A stretch of DNA of 34,290 nt, from the IMG/VR virus record IMGVR_UViG_3300045922_000607, positions 1 to 34,290 of that record; one strand, 5' to 3'. The position numbers and the translations under genes were made by a program. The notes beneath the pieces were generated by a model, which was given only the letters and a program-made list of their open reading frames with translations, did not search any database and was not told where the DNA came from. Below are positions 20,810-29,673 of the stretch, one piece after another. Within the stretch, counting starts at the first letter, position 1. Each line of letters begins with the position of its first letter. Source of the DNA: a virus.

Positions 20810-21162
20810 TGGGGCTACCAGAAACTATAGCTGCCGCTGTTTCTGACGCTTTTAAAGCTCTAGACGAGCTAGCGTTAGATGCTGTGTTAAAGCGTCAGCA
20901 CTCTTCTTTTGACGTTGTTACCGGTGAAGTAGTTGTATCAGAACAAGAGGAAGTTTTTAGAGTGCTGAAGGTAACTGAGTTAGTTTACGTAAACTCCGTA
21001 CCACAAACCGTAACCAAGGTGTATCTCAAGCCTAGGCCCAACCCTCCTAGCAGAGGAGACAAACTTGTTTTTGCTAACAGCGAGTGGGTTGTGATAGAAG
21101 TACAAGATGATACTTTCTTGGTAACCCTGACGGTAACTAAGAGCAACGATCAAGATGTTTAA
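20809..21162 (+). CDS. Putative head completion / stopper protein
   Basis: The ATG at 20809 overlaps the upstream TGA (TGATG), so I prefer it to an in-frame ATG at 20791 inside the upstream gene. The 117-residue protein has an N-terminal helix (LPETIAAAVSDAFKALDELA) and a beta-barrel-like remainder (FRVLKVTELVYVN, KVYLKPRPNPPSRGDKLVFA, WVVIEVQDDTFLVTL). Size, fold type and place between the adaptor and tail terminator match head-closure or stopper proteins; sequence alone does not prove it. Confidence 0.55.
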   Translation: MGLPETIAAAVSDAFKALDELALDAVLKRQHSSFDVVTGEVVVSEQEEVFRVLKVTELVYVNSVPQTVTKVYLKPRPNPPSRGDKLVFANSEWVVIEVQDDTFLVTLTVTKSNDQDV

Positions 21163-21541
21163 TAAAGTCTATCTAGCCGTGCTTTCAGCCTTACAAAACC
21201 TAGGCTTACCTTTTTATCCAGACGATTTTCAAGCTCCGGTAGCAGATAGTCTAGAGTTCGTAAAGTTTAGTATTCTGACGCTAAGAGGCTCTCAATCTTC
21301 CTACGGCAAGAACTTCAAGAAAGAGTGCGTTTTGATTGTCAGAATCTTTACAGCTACTGGCTCCGGGCCTAAGCGAGCTCAGGCTATCTCAGAACAACTA
21401 GATTCCCTTCTTCAGCTAAGAGTTCTCTCTTTAGGAGTTTACACTGGAGTTTCGACTTTGGCCTACCGAGGTATAGACCCGGCTAACCGTTCTTTGATCA
21501 TGCATGAGTACGCAATTCCAATTCTTTACTACGGAGATTAG
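21155..21541 (+). CDS. Tail terminator-like protein
   Basis: The protein has 128 residues and starts 8 bp inside the preceding gene. It has an N-terminal helix (MFNKVYLAVLSALQNLGLPF), a beta strand pair around EFVKFSILTLRGSQSSYGK and ECVLIVRIFT, a helix (PKRAQAISEQLDSLLQL) and a final strand with YAIPILYYGD. This alpha/beta layout and the position immediately before the tail tube gene match DUF4128/gpU-like tail terminators, which cap the tube and join it to the head. Confidence 0.65.
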   Translation: MFNKVYLAVLSALQNLGLPFYPDDFQAPVADSLEFVKFSILTLRGSQSSYGKNFKKECVLIVRIFTATGSGPKRAQAISEQLDSLLQLRVLSLGVYTGVSTLAYRGIDPANRSLIMHEYAIPILYYGD

Positions 21542-21545
21542 ATAA

Positions 21546-22079
21546 ATGGCTTTTTCTACTACCCCTGGCGCATCCCGCTTTACTCGTATGGCGGTTTATA
21601 CTGGCTCTACTGATCTTGACACTATTGACACCGAAGCGGAGTTTAAAGCAGCTTTTGCTTCTGCTACTAACTTTGTCGAAATTAAGAACATTCGAGAGTT
21701 TCCTGCTCTAGGTGTTCCCCCTAACATCGTTAACGTCCCTGTTTATGGTCGAGCGACAAGCCTTCAGATTCAGGGTCAGTCTGATGCTCCTAACTTTGAA
21801 CTCTCTTTGAACTACGTTGGCACGCAGTTTGCAGCAGGTTCTACGCTAGGTAACATGGTCAACTCTGGTGTTCAGCGCTTGTTCTTGGTCTCTGTTTCCG
21901 ACGAAGAGACCGGTTCAATGGAAGTTACTACGGGAGGACTTGGTTCTAAGCCTAACGCCTTATTCTTTTTCTTTGGTAAGATTGAGGCTAAGCTAGTAAC
22001 TCCTAGCCTGACCGATGCCACTATTGAGACCATCACTATCTCAGTTCAAAGAGGCCCTTTCGGAGCCTATACCATCTAA
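21546..22079 (+). CDS. Major tail tube protein
   Basis: The protein has 177 residues, mostly beta: MAFSTTPGASRFTRMAVYTG, FVEIKNIREFPALGVPPNIV, VPVYGRATSLQIQGQSDAPN, FELSLNYVGTQF, and a C-terminal strand ETITISVQRGPFGAY. The segment 'v-x-v-P-x-Y-G-x-...-Q-x-x-Q-x-D-x-P-x-F-x-L-x-x-x-Y' is usual for long-tailed phage tube subunits. It stacks as hexameric rings around the tape measure. GGAG lies 9 bp before the ATG. No sheath gene is present, which supports a non-contractile tail. Confidence 0.78.
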   Translation: MAFSTTPGASRFTRMAVYTGSTDLDTIDTEAEFKAAFASATNFVEIKNIREFPALGVPPNIVNVPVYGRATSLQIQGQSDAPNFELSLNYVGTQFAAGSTLGNMVNSGVQRLFLVSVSDEETGSMEVTTGGLGSKPNALFFFFGKIEAKLVTPSLTDATIETITISVQRGPFGAYTI

Positions 22080-22102
22080 TTTAGCTAAAAATTCTGAGAG
22101 TT

Positions 22103-22122
22103 ACCTGTTAACGTTAAAGAAA
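22103..22122 (+). promoter_or_regulatory. Recurrent element upstream of the tail module
   Basis: acctgttaacgttaaagaaa matches the core acctgtcgacgttaaagaag with three changes over 20 bases (18 of the first 19 up to the two central changes, ca/ta and the last base). It is also preceded by gtt as in the other intergenic copies. It lies in the gap after the tail tube gene, rightward. Confidence 0.45.
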
Positions 22123-22124
22123 GA

Positions 22125-22169
22125 ACCCCGGTCCTATTAGGTCCGGTTTGGTCTACTATGATCCGGGGT
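22125..22169 (+). terminator. Large hairpin after the tail tube gene
   Basis: accccgg and ccggggt form a 7-bp G+C stem around a 31-base loop, immediately downstream of the recurrent element. There is no T-run. It could be an attenuator or an RNA-processing or protection hairpin. The rest of the gap to 22303 holds only a small aagg/cctt stem near 22219. Confidence 0.4.
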
Positions 22170-22303
22170 CTCAGTCATCCGTTAGCAAAAAAACTATCCC
22201 TAGTTTAACTAAGTTATCTAAGGTTAGTAGCCTTGACTCCACAGCAATTATCTGAAGTTAGTTAAACAATAGCCATAACAACCCTTGACCGAGGATTTTT
22301 GTA

Positions 22304-22531
22304 ATGAGTAATACCCCCTTTGATCTGGGATTTGTGATGTCTCGAACTGCAGAAAACATGCTTCGAGCTATAGATGTTTCTTCAAATAAAACTATTGTAA
22401 GAATCTCCGATTTTGAACCTGGCCATCCTAAGCACCAAGAAATCTTAATGACTTTATCAGCGCTTTCTACCCTTAGAAAGCTAGTGAAAGATTTCCAGTA
22501 TCATAACCCTCTACTATTCGAAAAGGAATAA
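22304..22531 (+). CDS. Small protein of unknown function in the tail module
   Basis: The protein has 75 residues, beginning MSNTPFDLGFVMSRTAENML and with a helical C-terminal half (HQEILMTLSALSTLRKLVKD). GAGGA precedes the ATG. Placed between the tube protein and the tail chaperones, it may take part in tail assembly. No family is recognised and no special motif is visible. Confidence 0.55.
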   Translation: MSNTPFDLGFVMSRTAENMLRAIDVSSNKTIVRISDFEPGHPKHQEILMTLSALSTLRKLVKDFQYHNPLLFEKE

Positions 22532-22535
22532 CTCA

Positions 22536-22859
22536 ATGGCTGTTAAGAAAACCTCAGGCTTTGGCGCTCGTGCTTCCTCTGTTACTAAGACCGTTCCCTT
22601 TTTAGATGGTGAAGTAACGCTGAGAAAGCTTTCGACGCGACAAGCCCGTGAGCTTGAAAAGCTCTCTAAGGAAGTTCAAGCCAAGTCTGCTGACGATCCT
22701 AACGCTGCCCTAACAACCCTAGTCTACGTTGTGACTAACGGCGTTCTAGAAGCTGCTGACGCAACTACTGAGGAGCTAGAAGAGTTTTCCATCGGTGACC
22801 TGAAGGAGCTCGTAGACATGGTTCTTGAGTACTCAGGACTAAGTGACTCGGGAAACTAA
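22536..22859 (+). CDS. Tail assembly chaperone, short (pre-frameshift) product
   Basis: The protein has 107 residues. It has a small beta N-terminus (VPFLDGEVTLRKLSTRQARE), then acidic helices (LEEFSIGDLKELVDMVLEYS), as in lambda gpG-like chaperones that bind the tape measure before tube polymerisation. AAGGA lies 8 bp before the ATG. It ends SDSGN-stop, and the last two sense codons form part of a G-GGA-AAC slippery heptamer, so a share of ribosomes should continue in the -1 frame. Confidence 0.75.
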   Translation: MAVKKTSGFGARASSVTKTVPFLDGEVTLRKLSTRQARELEKLSKEVQAKSADDPNAALTTLVYVVTNGVLEAADATTEELEEFSIGDLKELVDMVLEYSGLSDSGN

Positions 22860-23179
22860 CAGAGGAAGAGCTAACCCTCTACGAGCTAGCTTTCAGACTA
22901 GGCAAGACTGTAGCAGAGATAGAGGAAATGCCTTACAGCGAGTTTAAGGGTTGGTTAGAGTATTTTGATAAAAGACCCGTTGGTTGGCAAGAAGACAACA
23001 GATTCTATATGATTCTTAGAGTGCTTGGAGTAAAGCAGAAGGCATCAGAGCTTTTTCCAAGCCTTGCTGCTGTTCAGGCTAGCTCTAAGAGTAAGAAGAA
23101 CAGTTTTGAAGAAATACTGCCATTTCTTAATCAGGCAACCGGTGGTGTTAAGCTGTGTTCTTTAGAGGCCTACCAGTGA
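22536..23179 (+). CDS. Tail assembly chaperone, -1 frameshift fusion product (G-T type)
   Basis: Joined frame 22536-22856 plus 22856-23179 gives 214 residues. After the slip the product continues LTEEELTLYELAFRLGKTVA, then EIEEMPYSEFKGWLEYFDKR. The text 'LTLYELAFRLGKTVAEIEEMPYSEFxxW' is the usual gpT-like second chaperone domain. The -1 frame has no start with a ribosome site, and it is open from just after the TGA at 22844-22846. The arrangement and order (tube, chaperones, tape measure) match the conserved programmed frameshift of long-tailed phages. Confidence 0.8.
22850..22856 (+). promoter_or_regulatory. Programmed -1 ribosomal frameshift site GGGAAAC
   Basis: The zero-frame codons TCG-GGA-AAC-TAA contain the X-XXY-YYZ heptamer GGGAAAC directly before the stop codon (lambda uses GGGAAAG). 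A small hairpin (agagg...cctct, 22861-22880) lies 4 bp downstream and may help. Confidence 0.8.
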
Positions 23180-23508
23180 TTCGTATTTCCTTAAAAAATC
23201 TAGACTCTGAAATCAGTAGTTTTAAAAGAAAGCTAGTTAGAGAGGCTGATTCAAGTACTGAAGAACAGATTGTTCAGCCTATGCTTTTAGCTATGAAGTC
23301 AGCTACTCCGGTAGATACTGGAGAGGCCCAGGCTAGTTGGTCTTATATAAGTACTCCTGACTCGATGTCAGTTGGTTACTTACTAAACGACACTGACTAC
23401 ATTAAGTACTTGAATCAAGGCTCTTCCGATCAAGCTCCTGCTTACTTTATTGAAACCGTAGCTGCCTACTTTGGGCAGCTTGTTTTTCCTGTTGTGGAAG
23501 ACCTATAA
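23176..23508 (+). CDS. HK97 gp10-like tail/head-tail completion protein
   Basis: I choose the GTG at 23176, overlapping the chaperone TGA, because AGAGG lies 7 bp upstream; a frame from 23155 has none. The 110-residue product has MKSATPVDTGEAQASWSYIS, the 'PVDTGxxxxSW' signature of HK97 gp10-type proteins, plus DTDYIKYLNQGSSDQAPAYF, the matching 'Y-x-x-x-(L/I)-(N/E)-x-G...(A/P)-x-x-F' pair. Members act in neck or tail completion. Its position after the chaperones rather than before the tube is less common. Confidence 0.65.
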   Translation: MIRISLKNLDSEISSFKRKLVREADSSTEEQIVQPMLLAMKSATPVDTGEAQASWSYISTPDSMSVGYLLNDTDYIKYLNQGSSDQAPAYFIETVAAYFGQLVFPVVEDL

Positions 23509-23512
23509 CCCC

Positions 23513-23555
23513 GGCCCAGTGATGGCGAGTCAGCCACTACTGGGCCATTTTATTT
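23513..23555 (+). terminator. Strong terminator/attenuator before the tape measure gene
   Basis: ggcccagt / actgggcc (8 bp) stacks on tggc / gcca with loop gagtca and is followed by attttattt. It is the best rightward terminator in the window. It lies 11 bp before the tape-measure ATG, so it probably lowers expression of the giant downstream gene. Confidence 0.75.
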
Positions 23556-23565
23556 AGGAGAAATC

Positions 23566-26500
23566 ATGGCTGTAAAAATTGAAATTCAGTCTGATACCAC
23601 ACAGGCTGAACGGGCTGTTTCTAAACTACGTGGCACACTAGCTTCTGTTTCTGAAGTTGCTGCTAATAGCGCAAAAAGCATAGACAATATTTCGTCTAGT
23701 CGTATAAATATCAATACTGACTTAGCTCTGGCTTCTTTAGAAAGAGTTGAAGACTCTTTGAGGTCTATAGAAAAAAATTCTAAAAGAGCAGCTAGCAGAT
23801 TACGTGACAACATTAAATTCATTGTCGATTCCTTTTCGCTACTCCCTGTACGCACGGGTGCAACCTTTGCTGTTAGAACAGCAGCAACCTTTGAGACCTT
23901 ATTGTCTCGACTCAAGATTGCTACAGGATCAGCCGAGGCTGCAGGAGCGGCTTTTGCTGAAATCAAGGTCTTGGCTGCTCAGACTCCCTTTGCGGTTAGT
24001 CAGATTACAGACGGCTACTCTCGCCTGATTCAGTCAGGCTCAGCACTGGTAGATTCTCAAGAAGAAATAATTCGAGGTTTGAAAGGCATTGCTAACGCTG
24101 TAGCCTCGGTAGGTGGAAATGACGCTACCTTTGCAGACCTTACTTCTGCTCTTTCAAAGATTGCTTCTCAAGGTAAAGTAACCTTAGAAAAATTAGAGCC
24201 TATTGTCAGTTCTGGTATCTCTCTTAGAGCCATTGCTTCAAAGATCGGTTTTGATGGAGCAGACGGCATGGAGCGGTTTTTTGAGGCTATTACCGCTGGT
24301 GAAATCAAGTTTGAACGTTTTTATCAAGGCTTTTTAGAGTATGTAGAGCTAGACCTTGGTGGGGCAGCAGCTGATCAGGTAAATACCTTAAACGGTGCTT
24401 TTTCTAACTTTAATGATGCTATAGCTGAACTAGGAGACGCTGTAGTAAGACAGTCTGGTCTTTCCGGTATCATCGTTAGAGCTATTCAGAGTGTAAATAG
24501 CTTTATAAACAACCTAGCTGCTAAAGCGGGCCCTGCTGTAGCCGAGCTTATTACAGAATTAGTTATTAGCTACTCTCAACTCCGACGAGTCCTTTCAAAC
24601 TCTGAGACAGCTTTAGATAACTTTGTTTACAGCGTTCTTTTAGCTTCTCAAATCACTTTTCAGCCTATTATCGATCAGTTAAACCTCTTAAAAGATAAGT
24701 TTAAAGAGCTTCGGGCAGAAGCTGATTACACTGGAAGAACTTTCTTAGATGCTTTTGCTGGCTCTATTAGTCAAGACGCAGACAAGTTTGATCAAGAGTT
24801 AGAAAAGTTCAAGAAACAATTTAAAGAACTTTATCAAACTTTAGAGTATCAAAACAACCGAATAAGAGAACTAAATCTGACTTCTGTTGTTGAATCATTT
24901 AGAGAAGCTGTAGAAAATTTTGTAGCAGTCTTTGTAGATTTTCCTAATAATTTTGAAAGAGCGGAAGCAGCTTACCTAAGTTTTTCTAGTACTCTGTCTA
25001 AGTCTGTTTTCTTATTTGAAGAACTGAAAGATTCTATAAATCAAACTTTAGAAACGTTTAAAAATTTTTCTTTAAGTATACCTTTTCTTCCAAGGTTGTT
25101 ATCAGCAGTTCGGTTTGCTGTATTACCGATTTTAGAACTATTCAGTTCTTCATCTGAAGTCAGTTTGTTTGAACAGTATAAAAACACAGTAAAACTGTTT
25201 TTCTCTGATTTGTTTTCCGGTACACAGTTAGAGCAGTTTACTAAGCTAGGCGATAACCTGGCCAGAGTTTTACTCGCTATTGTTCTTCCTGTTCAAAATT
25301 TTAATGAGCTACTAGGGTCAGAAGGCAATAAGGCTGGCGCAGCTGTTTCTGCGTTCCTGCTCGAAATAAGAAAAATCAGCAAGATCATTCTTCCAGATTT
25401 CTTGAATCCCTTAACTAATACAACAGATATAAAAGAATTTAAGTTTGATTACATTGAAAAGCTTTCTGAATTCTTTGAATACTTACTATCAATACTCAGT
25501 AAAATAGAATTTTTGAAACCAGTCTTAGGACTTTTTGCATCGTTAAATGAGTATATAGCGTTTCTGATAGAAAAACTAATAGATGGCAAGGAACTACTAG
25601 ATATTATTAATTCTAAACTAGAGTCTTTTGTTAAATCAATCATAGATATCAAAAAATCAAGTGATTTTAATTTTATCTTTGGTGGGTTTAATCAAAGAGA
25701 TTTAAATAATTTCATTGTTGCTGTTAACAACCTATTCGGAGCAATAATAGCTGGTCCAGAAGAATTTCTTTCTTCGCAAGGAACACTTTTAGAAAAAATA
25801 GAGTACAGGTTAAAATTTTTTGTAAAAAGTGTTCTTGATTTGTTTGAGTCAGCTAAGAAATCAATAATCGAATTTTTCAACTCGATAAAAACTTATCTTT
25901 CTGATTTCTCTGTTTTTGAACCGCTGTCATTAGCAATTTCTTCAAATAAAGAAATACTTGGAGAATCCAACTCTGATTCTTTATTAGATCTATTAAATTC
26001 AATTCGTTCTTTCTTAAAAGACTTCTATGATGCTTTGATTTTTCCAGACGATGCTAACCTAGTAAACATTGCAGCAGTTTATATAGATGCTTTTTCTAAA
26101 GAAATTTCTAGATTTAAAATTTTTCTAAAGAAAGAATACGATAGTCTTTCTGATTATCTTTCAGAACTCTACAATACTTTGTTTGTAGAAGATACTATGC
26201 AGAAGCCAAAGTTGGCTGGATTTTATGCTTTTGAAATTCCAGACATAAATCCACCAGACACTTTGCGTCAGCGTGTACTTAATGCTTGGTATAGTTTTAG
26301 AAACAGTTTACGAAGTCTTTATAACAGTGTAATAGAGTTCTTCTACGGAAAAGATCAGTCTATCATAGAAGATCTTGTAAAAAGTGAAAAACCTACTGGT
26401 TTTCAGAGGTTAGTCAAAAACATCGCTAAGGCTTGGGATGGTGTTGTAGCAACCTTTCGTTACATAGCAGAGAATAGCAGCGCTATAGGGTCTTATGTTC

Positions 26501-29500
26501 AAGATACAGCTAAGTCGATTTTCAGCTATGTTTATGATTTACTGTCCTTGGATACCGTGTTCGAAAACTTATTTGGAAATAACGATGATAATCAAGGGAA
26601 AAAATCTATAGGTTTTCTTCAAAGAAATTTCGGTATCTACGGCCAAGCTATACGCGGTTCTTACAAGCTTCTTAGCGATGCTATTTTAGAGTCGGCTAAT
26701 CTATTCTTTGAGTCTAAACCGGCAGAAGCCTTTAATAAAATACAAACTGACGTTGCGAATTCTATTGTAATCTTCTTTAAAGTAATTAAAGCTTCTCTGA
26801 TCAAAGGAATAGATTTTCTTAGATCTGAAGACTTCTCTGCTAGGTTTTATAACTTTTTCGAAACAGTATTTGGCAAGGTTTTTGAAAATTTTTCTACAGA
26901 TACCGACAAGATTATCGCTTCATTGTTACTTTCTATTTTTCTCGTTTTTCGAAAAGTTAGAACTTCTATAAGACTCTTTAATTTAGCCTTAACTATTCCT
27001 ATAATAATAGATATTCCTTTAGTAAAAGAAACTCTTAGAAAAGCATTTTTAGGAAGCGGTAAACTTGTAGGAGGTATATTTAAGAGTGAATCTGAAGACA
27101 TTCAAGACGGGATTCAAAAGGCTATCTTTGGAGATTCCGATGACTCGTTAGTAAAGAAAACCTTAGCAAACTTCAGGCTTTTCTTTGAAGCTTTTGTCCA
27201 GGGTATTGTTACTGAGATTTTAGGGTCTGAAGAAAATTCTGAGATTGCAAAAGCTGCTTCTGAGCTAGGTAATTCTATTGGTGTTGCTATTGGAGTAGGG
27301 TTGCTGCTTTACTTCAACAAATCTTTCAAAGAACTGTTGTTTGGTACTAATAATAAAGGTAAAAAGGGCAAAAAAGGAGGAGGGTTACTACCTGGTGGTG
27401 TTATAGGACTGATAACAGGAGCCTTTGGCTCATTGTTTTCAGCTATATCTTTTGCTATTACAGGAAGGATGGCCTCTACTGCTCAGTTAGCTACAAGCAA
27501 GCTTGGAATTCTTGCTGAAAAACTAAAGCAGTTTTCTTTCTTTTCAGTAGGTCTAGCCCTCGGTAGTACTCTTCTAAAGGGTATTTCTGATTCTCTGGAA
27601 AATGCTGCAACTATCCTGAATGCTAAAGAGCAAACAGTAACTGGCTCAATTGCTGAACTCGGTGCTTTTGGCACTGCAATAGCGTCAGAGGCTGCAGAGT
27701 TTGCAATCTACGGTGCTGCTATAGCGTCTGTTATTCCAGGTATAGGTACTCTATCAGGAGCCGTAGCAGGTGCTCTAGCAGGGGCTATTTTTGGTGCGTT
27801 TGATCAGCTTCAAGAGCGCGGACCTCAAATAGGTGAATCGCTAAGTAAACTTTATTCTGTAATCAAAGAAAAGATCGAAGAACACATTATTAGTCCTTTA
27901 AATAGCTTCAAAGATACAGTATTTAACTTTATTGTAAGTATTCTTACTTTTGATAAAGTATTACTTCAAAAGTTGACTGATGCTCTTGATGAGAGCCTAG
28001 CCGATATCGGGAAGATAATAACTGATTTTATATTTGGTAAAGCAACCGAAAATTTGAGTGACTACGAAGCAATCGGCAAGGTTATTGGTGATTCTATTTC
28101 TGATGGCGTCAAAAAATCTTCGTTATCAAACTCAATAAAAGATTTTTTTACGAGTGAGAATTTCAATAGATCAATACGTGGAGTAAGACCAGAATTTTAT
28201 ATTTTTGACTACTTTTTAGGCTCTGAGAAAAAGGCTTCAGGTGGTTTTGTTTCAGGCCCCGGCACTAGTACTTCAGACTCTATTCCTGCTTTGCTTTCTA
28301 ACGGCGAGTTTGTTGTAAACGCTAAATCTACTTCAAGATATCGTTCAGTGCTAGAAGCGATGAATCGCAACAGATTTTCCGCCGGGGGTTTTGTTGGCTC
28401 TGCCTCAGGGTTAACTCCAGAGCAAACAGTTCAGCTAGAGACTTACAAAAGGCTTCTAGATAAACTGAACAACGAGTTAGCCACCATCGAAGCCTCGGGT
28501 GGTGCCGGTGCGAGAAAAGAAATCGAAGGTCAGATGGATGTTATCTCTAGAAATATAGCGTCTTTGCTGACTAAGGGCGAAGCCAATTCTGATAAAGAAA
28601 ACTCTTTTAATCTTTCTAAGATTAACTCGGTTGCTGGAGAAGCTGCTGAAAAGAAAATTTCAGAAGCAGAACAGGAAGCTTCTAGCTTTGCTAAGAGCCT
28701 TTCTGAAGCCTTTCTAAAAACCTTTATTGATGCCTTTGAAAACTACCAGCTAGACCGAGACGCCGTACTCTTTGCTCGTAGAATTCAAGAAGGAATCAAT
28801 TCAAATCTTTCTGGTGCAATAATAAGCACAGTGTCTGAGTCTTTCTTTAGTGGTCCTCTAGATAAAGCTAGAAAGGCAGCGGAAAAGTACTCGTTAACTA
28901 TTCAGTCTCTAGGATCAGATTCTAAAGAGTCTGAAGCTGCAATGCAAGCAATGATTGATGAGTTCTTTAACTTACAATCTTCAGTTGACGAGCTTACTCC
29001 TAAGCTGCTAGAGCTAGCCAACCGTTTTGTTTTAATAGTTCCTGACGACAGATTCAGAAAGTCAGGAGAAACAGCAGCTAAGGCTATTCAAACAAGTTTT
29101 CAGACAGCCTTTAAGGATCTTATATCAAGCGGGAAAGTTAAAGACTTCTTCTATGTTCTAGCTGACACCTTTACAAACCAGATTTTAGAAACCTTCACTG
29201 AGTCTCTAACTGAATCTCTTTTCAATAAAGACGGTCCACTAGGTAAGCTGATTAACAAAGGCTTAGAAGATTTGTTCGCAGGGGTAGCCGAGTTAGGATC
29301 TAACCTAGTTAGTAAGCTAGCTGAAAGTCTTCCTGCTGCCTTTGGAGTAGCTAGCAAAGGAGCTAGCGGGGTAGGAGGAAACTCTCTTAGTGGACTGGCT
29401 AGCTTGGTTTCTTTCCTACCAAGAATTTTAGGGTTCGATACAGGAGGAGTAGTACCGGGCCGACTTGGCGATCCTAAGCTGGTACTAGCTCACGCCGGAG

Positions 29501-29673
29501 AAACTATTCTTCCAACTCACCGGTCTGATTTTGAAACCGGTAGTGTTCATCAAACTTTCAACATCTCTATTACTGGCGACGTATCTCGTCAAACTCGTAA
29601 AGAAATTTTGAGCATGTTACCCGAGATAGCTTCGGGTGTAAACTCTGTCAACAAAGAGAGAGGATTTCGTTAA
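23566..29673 (+). CDS. Tape measure protein
   Basis: The protein has 2035 residues. The tape-measure domain lies at about 88-265 (TFETLLSRLKIATGSAEAAG, AQTPFAVSQITDGYSRLIQS, SALSKIASQGKVTLEKLEPI). A very long Phe/Ile/Leu/Lys-rich helical rod occupies 300-1550. Hydrophobic stretches at about 1120-1150, 1239-1250, 1277-1300 and 1382-1410 could enter the host membrane. Two Gly-rich motifs follow: GGFVSGPGTSTSDSIPALLS (about 1557) and TGGVVPGRLGDPKLVLAHAG (about 1957). Both motifs are common near tape-measure ends. It sets tail length and forms part of the DNA channel. At about 1.5 angstrom per residue it predicts a tail near 300 nm. TAGGAG precedes the ATG. Confidence 0.9.
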   Translation: MAVKIEIQSDTTQAERAVSKLRGTLASVSEVAANSAKSIDNISSSRININTDLALASLERVEDSLRSIEKNSKRAASRLRDNIKFIVDSFSLLPVRTGATFAVRTAATFETLLSRLKIATGSAEAAGAAFAEIKVLAAQTPFAVSQITDGYSRLIQSGSALVDSQEEIIRGLKGIANAVASVGGNDATFADLTSALSKIASQGKVTLEKLEPIVSSGISLRAIASKIGFDGADGMERFFEAITAGEIKFERFYQGFLEYVELDLGGAAADQVNTLNGAFSNFNDAIAELGDAVVRQSGLSGIIVRAIQSVNSFINNLAAKAGPAVAELITELVISYSQLRRVLSNSETALDNFVYSVLLASQITFQPIIDQLNLLKDKFKELRAEADYTGRTFLDAFAGSISQDADKFDQELEKFKKQFKELYQTLEYQNNRIRELNLTSVVESFREAVENFVAVFVDFPNNFERAEAAYLSFSSTLSKSVFLFEELKDSINQTLETFKNFSLSIPFLPRLLSAVRFAVLPILELFSSSSEVSLFEQYKNTVKLFFSDLFSGTQLEQFTKLGDNLARVLLAIVLPVQNFNELLGSEGNKAGAAVSAFLLEIRKISKIILPDFLNPLTNTTDIKEFKFDYIEKLSEFFEYLLSILSKIEFLKPVLGLFASLNEYIAFLIEKLIDGKELLDIINSKLESFVKSIIDIKKSSDFNFIFGGFNQRDLNNFIVAVNNLFGAIIAGPEEFLSSQGTLLEKIEYRLKFFVKSVLDLFESAKKSIIEFFNSIKTYLSDFSVFEPLSLAISSNKEILGESNSDSLLDLLNSIRSFLKDFYDALIFPDDANLVNIAAVYIDAFSKEISRFKIFLKKEYDSLSDYLSELYNTLFVEDTMQKPKLAGFYAFEIPDINPPDTLRQRVLNAWYSFRNSLRSLYNSVIEFFYGKDQSIIEDLVKSEKPTGFQRLVKNIAKAWDGVVATFRYIAENSSAIGSYVQDTAKSIFSYVYDLLSLDTVFENLFGNNDDNQGKKSIGFLQRNFGIYGQAIRGSYKLLSDAILESANLFFESKPAEAFNKIQTDVANSIVIFFKVIKASLIKGIDFLRSEDFSARFYNFFETVFGKVFENFSTDTDKIIASLLLSIFLVFRKVRTSIRLFNLALTIPIIIDIPLVKETLRKAFLGSGKLVGGIFKSESEDIQDGIQKAIFGDSDDSLVKKTLANFRLFFEAFVQGIVTEILGSEENSEIAKAASELGNSIGVAIGVGLLLYFNKSFKELLFGTNNKGKKGKKGGGLLPGGVIGLITGAFGSLFSAISFAITGRMASTAQLATSKLGILAEKLKQFSFFSVGLALGSTLLKGISDSLENAATILNAKEQTVTGSIAELGAFGTAIASEAAEFAIYGAAIASVIPGIGTLSGAVAGALAGAIFGAFDQLQERGPQIGESLSKLYSVIKEKIEEHIISPLNSFKDTVFNFIVSILTFDKVLLQKLTDALDESLADIGKIITDFIFGKATENLSDYEAIGKVIGDSISDGVKKSSLSNSIKDFFTSENFNRSIRGVRPEFYIFDYFLGSEKKASGGFVSGPGTSTSDSIPALLSNGEFVVNAKSTSRYRSVLEAMNRNRFSAGGFVGSASGLTPEQTVQLETYKRLLDKLNNELATIEASGGAGARKEIEGQMDVISRNIASLLTKGEANSDKENSFNLSKINSVAGEAAEKKISEAEQEASSFAKSLSEAFLKTFIDAFENYQLDRDAVLFARRIQEGINSNLSGAIISTVSESFFSGPLDKARKAAEKYSLTIQSLGSDSKESEAAMQAMIDEFFNLQSSVDELTPKLLELANRFVLIVPDDRFRKSGETAAKAIQTSFQTAFKDLISSGKVKDFFYVLADTFTNQILETFTESLTESLFNKDGPLGKLINKGLEDLFAGVAELGSNLVSKLAESLPAAFGVASKGASGVGGNSLSGLASLVSFLPRILGFDTGGVVPGRLGDPKLVLAHAGETILPTHRSDFETGSVHQTFNISITGDVSRQTRKEILSMLPEIASGVNSVNKERGFR

